Shown: piece after piece, positions 5,823 through 8,862 of the stretch
Position numbering within the stretch: position 1 is the first letter of the stretch
Layout: the number at the start of each line of letters is the position of its first letter
Assembly: GCA_902492825.1 (NCBI GenBank)
Contig: CABUMZ010000080.1
Location: 1-8,862, forward strand
Origin: an uncultured Collinsella sp.
GTDB lineage: Bacteria; Actinomycetota; Coriobacteriia; Coriobacteriales; Coriobacteriaceae
DNA: 8,862 nt
Reading direction: 5' to 3'
Translations under genes and position numbers: made by a program
Notes under the pieces: generated by a model
What the model saw: the letters and a program-made list of their open reading frames with translations, nothing else
Database searches by the model: none
Told to the model about the DNA's origin: nothing

Positions 5823-6767
5823 ATGCTCAAGACTCCTCTCTGCGATCTGCTCGGCATCGAAAAGCCCGTGTTCCAGGGCGGTATGGCCTGGATCGCCGAC
5901 GCCTCGCTGGCGTCCGCAGTGTCCGAGGCGGGCGGCTTAGGGATTATCGCGGCCATGAACGCCGACGCCAACTGGCTGCGCGACCAGATTCATGAGCTGC
6001 GCGCCAGGACGGATAAGCCCTTTGGCGTCAATGTCATGCTCATGAGCCCGTTTGCCGACGAGGTCGCGCGGGTCGTGATTGACGAGCGGGTGCCGGTCGT
6101 CGTGACGGGTGCCGGCAATCCCACCAAGTACATGAAGGCGTGGAACGAGGCGGGCATCAAGGTCATCCCGGTCGTTGCCTCGGTGGCGCTGGCGCGCCTC
6201 GTGGCGCGTCGTGGAGCCACTGCCGTGGTTGCCGAGGGTACCGAATCAGGCGGCCATATTGGCGAGACCTCGACGATGGCACTGGTGCCGCAGGTTGTCG
6301 ATGCGGTCGATATTCCCGTGGTTGCGGCTGGCGGTATCGCCGATGGCCGCGGCGTGGCGGCCGCCTTTATGCTGGGCGCCGCCGGCGTGCAGGTGGGTAC
6401 GCGCTTTCTGATCGCAGATGAGTGCACCGTATCGGAGCAGTACAAGGAGATGGTCCTGAAGGCCAACGACACCTCGACGCGTGCGACCGGCCGCTCGACG
6501 GGACACCCGGTGCGTGCCCTCAAGAGCCCCTTCACCAACGCCTACGCCAAGAGCGAGGCGGCGGGCGTAAGCGTCGAGGAGCTCGGGGCCATGGGCACGG
6601 GCACCCTTCGCAAGGCCGCCAAGGACGGCAATTACGAAGAGGGCTCGTTTTTGTGTGGACAGATTGCCGGCATGGTCAACGAGCGCCAAAGTGCACGTGA
6701 AATCGTTGACGACCTGGTCGATGGCGCCGAGCACGTCCTGAAGGGTGCGTGCGCATGGGTGGCGTAG
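5823..6767 (+). CDS. fabK: Enoyl-ACP reductase II, FMN-dependent
   Basis: FabK reduces trans-2-enoyl-ACP to acyl-ACP with NAD(P)H and FMN, the last step of each elongation cycle. It is a TIM-barrel flavoprotein of the nitronate monooxygenase/2-nitropropane dioxygenase superfamily, unrelated to FabI. The 314 residues show PVFQGGMAWIAD (15-26), AGGLGIIAA (36-44), ESGGHIGE with the catalytic histidine His145 (141-148), and the phosphate-binding AAGGIADGRG and GAAGVQVGTRFL segments. The start at 5823 lies 2 nt after the acpP stop and uses GGAG (5811-5814) inside the acpP end, implying translational coupling. The position between acpP and fabD separates it from general nitronate monooxygenases. 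FabK enzymes are insensitive to triclosan, so this organism may be too if it has no FabI. Confidence 0.92.
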   Translation: MLKTPLCDLLGIEKPVFQGGMAWIADASLASAVSEAGGLGIIAAMNADANWLRDQIHELRARTDKPFGVNVMLMSPFADEVARVVIDERVPVVVTGAGNPTKYMKAWNEAGIKVIPVVASVALARLVARRGATAVVAEGTESGGHIGETSTMALVPQVVDAVDIPVVAAGGIADGRGVAAAFMLGAAGVQVGTRFLIADECTVSEQYKEMVLKANDTSTRATGRSTGHPVRALKSPFTNAYAKSEAAGVSVEELGAMGTGTLRKAAKDGNYEEGSFLCGQIAGMVNERQSAREIVDDLVDGAEHVLKGACAWVA

Positions 6768-7681
6768 CGTTTCTGTTTGCCGGCCAGGGCGCCCAGCACC
6801 CCGCGATGGGCGTCGACCTGATCGAGGCATCGCCGGCCGCCGCCGAGGTGTTCGCCATTGCCGACGAGGTGCGCCCGGGGACCAGTGAGCAGTGCCGAAG
6901 CGCCTCCAAGGAGGAACTCTCGCAGACCGAGAACACGCAGCCGTGCGTGTTCGTTCACGATCTGGCAGCGGCTGCCGCCCTGCGTGAGCGCGGCGTGGTA
7001 CCTGCCGCCTGTGCGGGTTTTTCGCTTGGCGAGGTCGCCGCGCTCACCTTTGCGGGGGCGTTCGATACGCGAGCGGGCTTTGAGCTCGTGTGCGAGCGCG
7101 CGGCGCTGATGGCCGCGGCTGCCGAGCGCCATCCGGGCGGCATGCGCGCCGTCATCAAGCTCGATGCGGCGCAAGTTGAGGGCCTGGCAAAACAGGCAGG
7201 CGAGGACTGCTGGCCGGTCAACTACAACAGTCCGCAGCAGACGGTTGTTGCCGGAGCGCCCGAGGCGCTGCAGGAGCTCGACGTCCTAGTAAAAGAGGCT
7301 GGCGGCCGCGCTATGAAAGTCGCGGTGTCGGGCGCATTTCATAGCCCCTATATGGCCGAGGCGACTGAGGGGCTGGCGACGTATATCCAAGCCGGCCACG
7401 CGCCGTCACCGCTGCTGATTCCGGTCATGGCAAACATGACGGCGGCGCCCTATCCGGCGGACCCGCGAGCGGCATCGGATGTCTTGGCCAACCAGGTGAG
7501 TCATGCCGTTCGCTGGGCCGATACGCTGCATGCTCTGCAGGATCAGGGCATCGACACGTTTATTGAGGTCGGTCCTGGCAAAACGCTGTCGGGCCTGGTC
7601 AAGCGTACGCTGAGCGACGTTCGCGTGTATTCGTGCGAAACGGCCGAGCAGGTCGCAGCTATCGCCAACGAGCTCGCATAG
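6755..7681 (+). CDS. fabD: Malonyl-CoA:ACP transacylase
   Basis: FabD moves malonyl from CoA to ACP, supplying the extender for FabH and FabF. The 308-residue product is standard length. It has FAGQGAQ (8-14), the nucleophile Ser90 in GFSLGE (88-93), the malonate-binding arginine Arg115 in CERAALM, the active-site His196 in SGAFHSPYM, NYNSPQQTVVAG (157-168) and GPGKTLSGL near the C-terminus. The start is ATG 6755, which has AAGGGT (6741-6746) 8 nt upstream; GTG 6749 is possible but too close to that site. The gene overlaps the end of fabK by 13 nt in another frame, a sign of translational coupling. Confidence 0.95.
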   Translation: MGGVAFLFAGQGAQHPAMGVDLIEASPAAAEVFAIADEVRPGTSEQCRSASKEELSQTENTQPCVFVHDLAAAAALRERGVVPAACAGFSLGEVAALTFAGAFDTRAGFELVCERAALMAAAAERHPGGMRAVIKLDAAQVEGLAKQAGEDCWPVNYNSPQQTVVAGAPEALQELDVLVKEAGGRAMKVAVSGAFHSPYMAEATEGLATYIQAGHAPSPLLIPVMANMTAAPYPADPRAASDVLANQVSHAVRWADTLHALQDQGIDTFIEVGPGKTLSGLVKRTLSDVRVYSCETAEQVAAIANELA

Positions 7682-7711
7682 TCCACAGGGCTGTAACCCG
7701 AAAGGAATGAC

Positions 7712-8485
7712 ATGGGCAACTTGAACAACGGCGCGCTCGAGCGCAACGACTCACATCGCGTGGCACTAATCACGGGCGGCTCGCGGGGGATCGGCCGCGC
7801 TTGTGCCGTGGGCCTGGCGGAGGATGGCTACGATATTGCCGTCGTCTATGCCGGCGGCGTCGATGCGGCACGCGAGACGTGCAAAGCCTGCGAGGCGGCT
7901 GGCGCCACGGCGCGCGCATATCAATGTGACGTGGCCGACCCCGATGCCGTCAACACATGCGTGGAGGCGGTCCTGAGCGACTTCGGCTCAATCTGGGCGC
8001 TCGTCAACAACGCCGGCATCACCCGCGATGGCCTGCTCATGCGCATGGGCGATGACGCATTCGATCGCGTGCTCGATGTCAATCTCAAGGGAACATTCAA
8101 TATGATGCGCGCACTCACCAAGACCTTTATGCGCCAGCGCGGCGGCTGCGTCGTCAACATGAGCTCGGTCGTGGGCCTGATGGGCAATGCCGGGCAAGCC
8201 AACTACGCTGCCTCCAAGGCGGGCGTGATAGGGCTTACCAAGGCGGTGGCGCGCGAGCTTGCGCCCCGCGGCGTACGAGTGAACGCGGTCGCCCCCGGGT
8301 TTGTCGAGACGGACATGACGGCAAAGCTCTCGGAGAAGGTGCGTGCGGCAACCGAGGAGCAGATTCCCCTTAAGCGCATGGCGCGCCCCGAGGAAGTGGC
8401 CGGCGTGGTGCGCTTTTTGGCGAGTGATGCGGCTGCCTACATTACGGGTGAGGTCGTGCGCGTCGACGGCGGAATGGCGATGTAG
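7712..8485 (+). CDS. fabG: 3-oxoacyl-ACP reductase
   Basis: FabG reduces 3-ketoacyl-ACP to 3-hydroxyacyl-ACP with NADPH. It is a short-chain dehydrogenase with Rossmann motif TGGSRGIG (21-28), NNAG (99-102), and catalytic Asn124, Ser152, Tyr165 and Lys169 (YAASK), all present. The C-terminal YITGEVVRVDGGMAM is typical of FabG proper rather than of a general SDR. At 257 residues it is about 13 longer than E. coli FabG, the excess being a polar N-terminal extension. ATG 7712 is supported by AAAGGAA (7701-7707), with no other plausible start nearby. It follows fabD by 30 nt and precedes fabF by 39 nt. Confidence 0.96.
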   Translation: MGNLNNGALERNDSHRVALITGGSRGIGRACAVGLAEDGYDIAVVYAGGVDAARETCKACEAAGATARAYQCDVADPDAVNTCVEAVLSDFGSIWALVNNAGITRDGLLMRMGDDAFDRVLDVNLKGTFNMMRALTKTFMRQRGGCVVNMSSVVGLMGNAGQANYAASKAGVIGLTKAVARELAPRGVRVNAVAPGFVETDMTAKLSEKVRAATEEQIPLKRMARPEEVAGVVRFLASDAAAYITGEVVRVDGGMAM

Positions 8486-8524
8486 AAACCAGGGCCGAAG
8501 AACGGCTTGAATGAGGAGACCAAG

Positions 8525-8862
8525 ATGGAACAGAGAGTTGCAATCACCGGTATCGGCGCCGTATCGCCGCTCGGCAACACGGCGCTTGCCACCTGGGCGG
8601 CCATGTGTGCCGGCACGTGCGGCATCGGCCCGATCACGCACTTCGATACCGATGCGTTTACCGTCAAGGTGGCGGCCGAGGTCAAGGGTTTTGACGGCAA
8701 CGAGTACTTTGGCAAGCGTGACGCCAAGCATCTCGATCCCTGCGTTCAGTTTGCGATGGCGGCTTCGGACGAGGCCATGCACGATGCGGGCTTTGATGCC
8801 GAAGGCGCCATCGATCGCGAGCGCCTGGGCGTCTACGTGGGCTCGGGCGTGGGCGGCATGAC
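8525..8862 (+). CDS. fabF: Beta-ketoacyl-ACP synthase II, 5' part (cut by window end)
   Basis: FabF condenses acyl-ACP with malonyl-ACP to extend the chain. About 112 residues are in the window. They show RVAITGIGAVSPLGN (4-18), AAEVKGFD, the DAKHLDPCVQFAMAASDEAMHDAGF region and LGVYVGSGVGGM at the cut edge, all typical of the thiolase-fold KAS I/II N-terminal half. The catalytic Cys and the two His lie beyond the window and cannot be checked. ATG 8525 has GAGGAG (8513-8518) 6 nt upstream. Gene order (after fabG) favours FabF over FabB. The 39-nt gap before it contains a small GCCG/CGGC hairpin (8494-8506). Confidence 0.94.
   Translation, partial: MEQRVAITGIGAVSPLGNTALATWAAMCAGTCGIGPITHFDTDAFTVKVAAEVKGFDGNEYFGKRDAKHLDPCVQFAMAASDEAMHDAGFDAEGAIDRERLGVYVGSGVGGM

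Noticed and set aside
8511..8861. Arg-rich open frame overlapping the start of fabF
   Set aside because: The frame starting at 8525 encodes clear FabF motifs, and the other frame is its out-of-frame shadow.

Overview
The window is ordinary high-GC chromosomal DNA carrying two core gene clusters. It most resembles an actinobacterium of the class Coriobacteriia (Collinsella/Olsenella-like). This placement is inferred from protein character, strong GC-ending codon bias in the ribosomal genes, TTG starts and gene order; no database search was possible. All genes are intact apart from one cut by the right edge. There is no sign of mobile DNA, CRISPR or tRNA/rRNA genes.

Left part (1-3566, + strand): a translation operon of the str type, rpsL (S12), rpsG (S7), fusA (EF-G) and rpsJ (S10), closed by a strong intrinsic terminator. 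Two features depart from common layouts. No tuf gene follows fusA. rpsJ, which in many bacteria opens the S10 operon, is the last gene here and is cut off from any rplC. The rpsL-rpsG and fusA-rpsJ gaps each hold a stem-loop, the first a good candidate for S7 autoregulation. S12 carries Arg at position 88, where most bacteria have Lys.

Middle (3567-4571): a convergent birA gene on the - strand, encoding a biotin-protein ligase without the DNA-binding domain. It is followed by a 176-bp divergent control region between birA and the fatty-acid genes. That region contains two near-identical 19-bp repeats, each enclosing a dyad of form TGTnnACnnGTnnACA, 48 bp apart around the likely fabH promoter. 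This is the clearest unexplained regulatory signal in the window.

Right part (4572-8862, + strand): a type II fatty-acid synthesis operon, fabH, acpP, fabK, fabD, fabG and fabF (the last cut by the window end). The order matches the streptococcal/clostridial fab cluster and uses the flavoprotein enoyl reductase FabK. FabD loads malonyl groups on ACP, FabH starts chains from acetyl-CoA, FabF extends, FabG reduces the ketone and FabK reduces the enoyl bond. In related clusters accB, fabZ, accC, accD and accA follow. BirA would supply the biotin on AccB, which makes its divergent position functionally coherent.

I found no convincing previously undescribed system. The most useful leads are the paired operators, S12 Arg88, the unusual str/S10 arrangement and the rpsL-rpsG hairpin.
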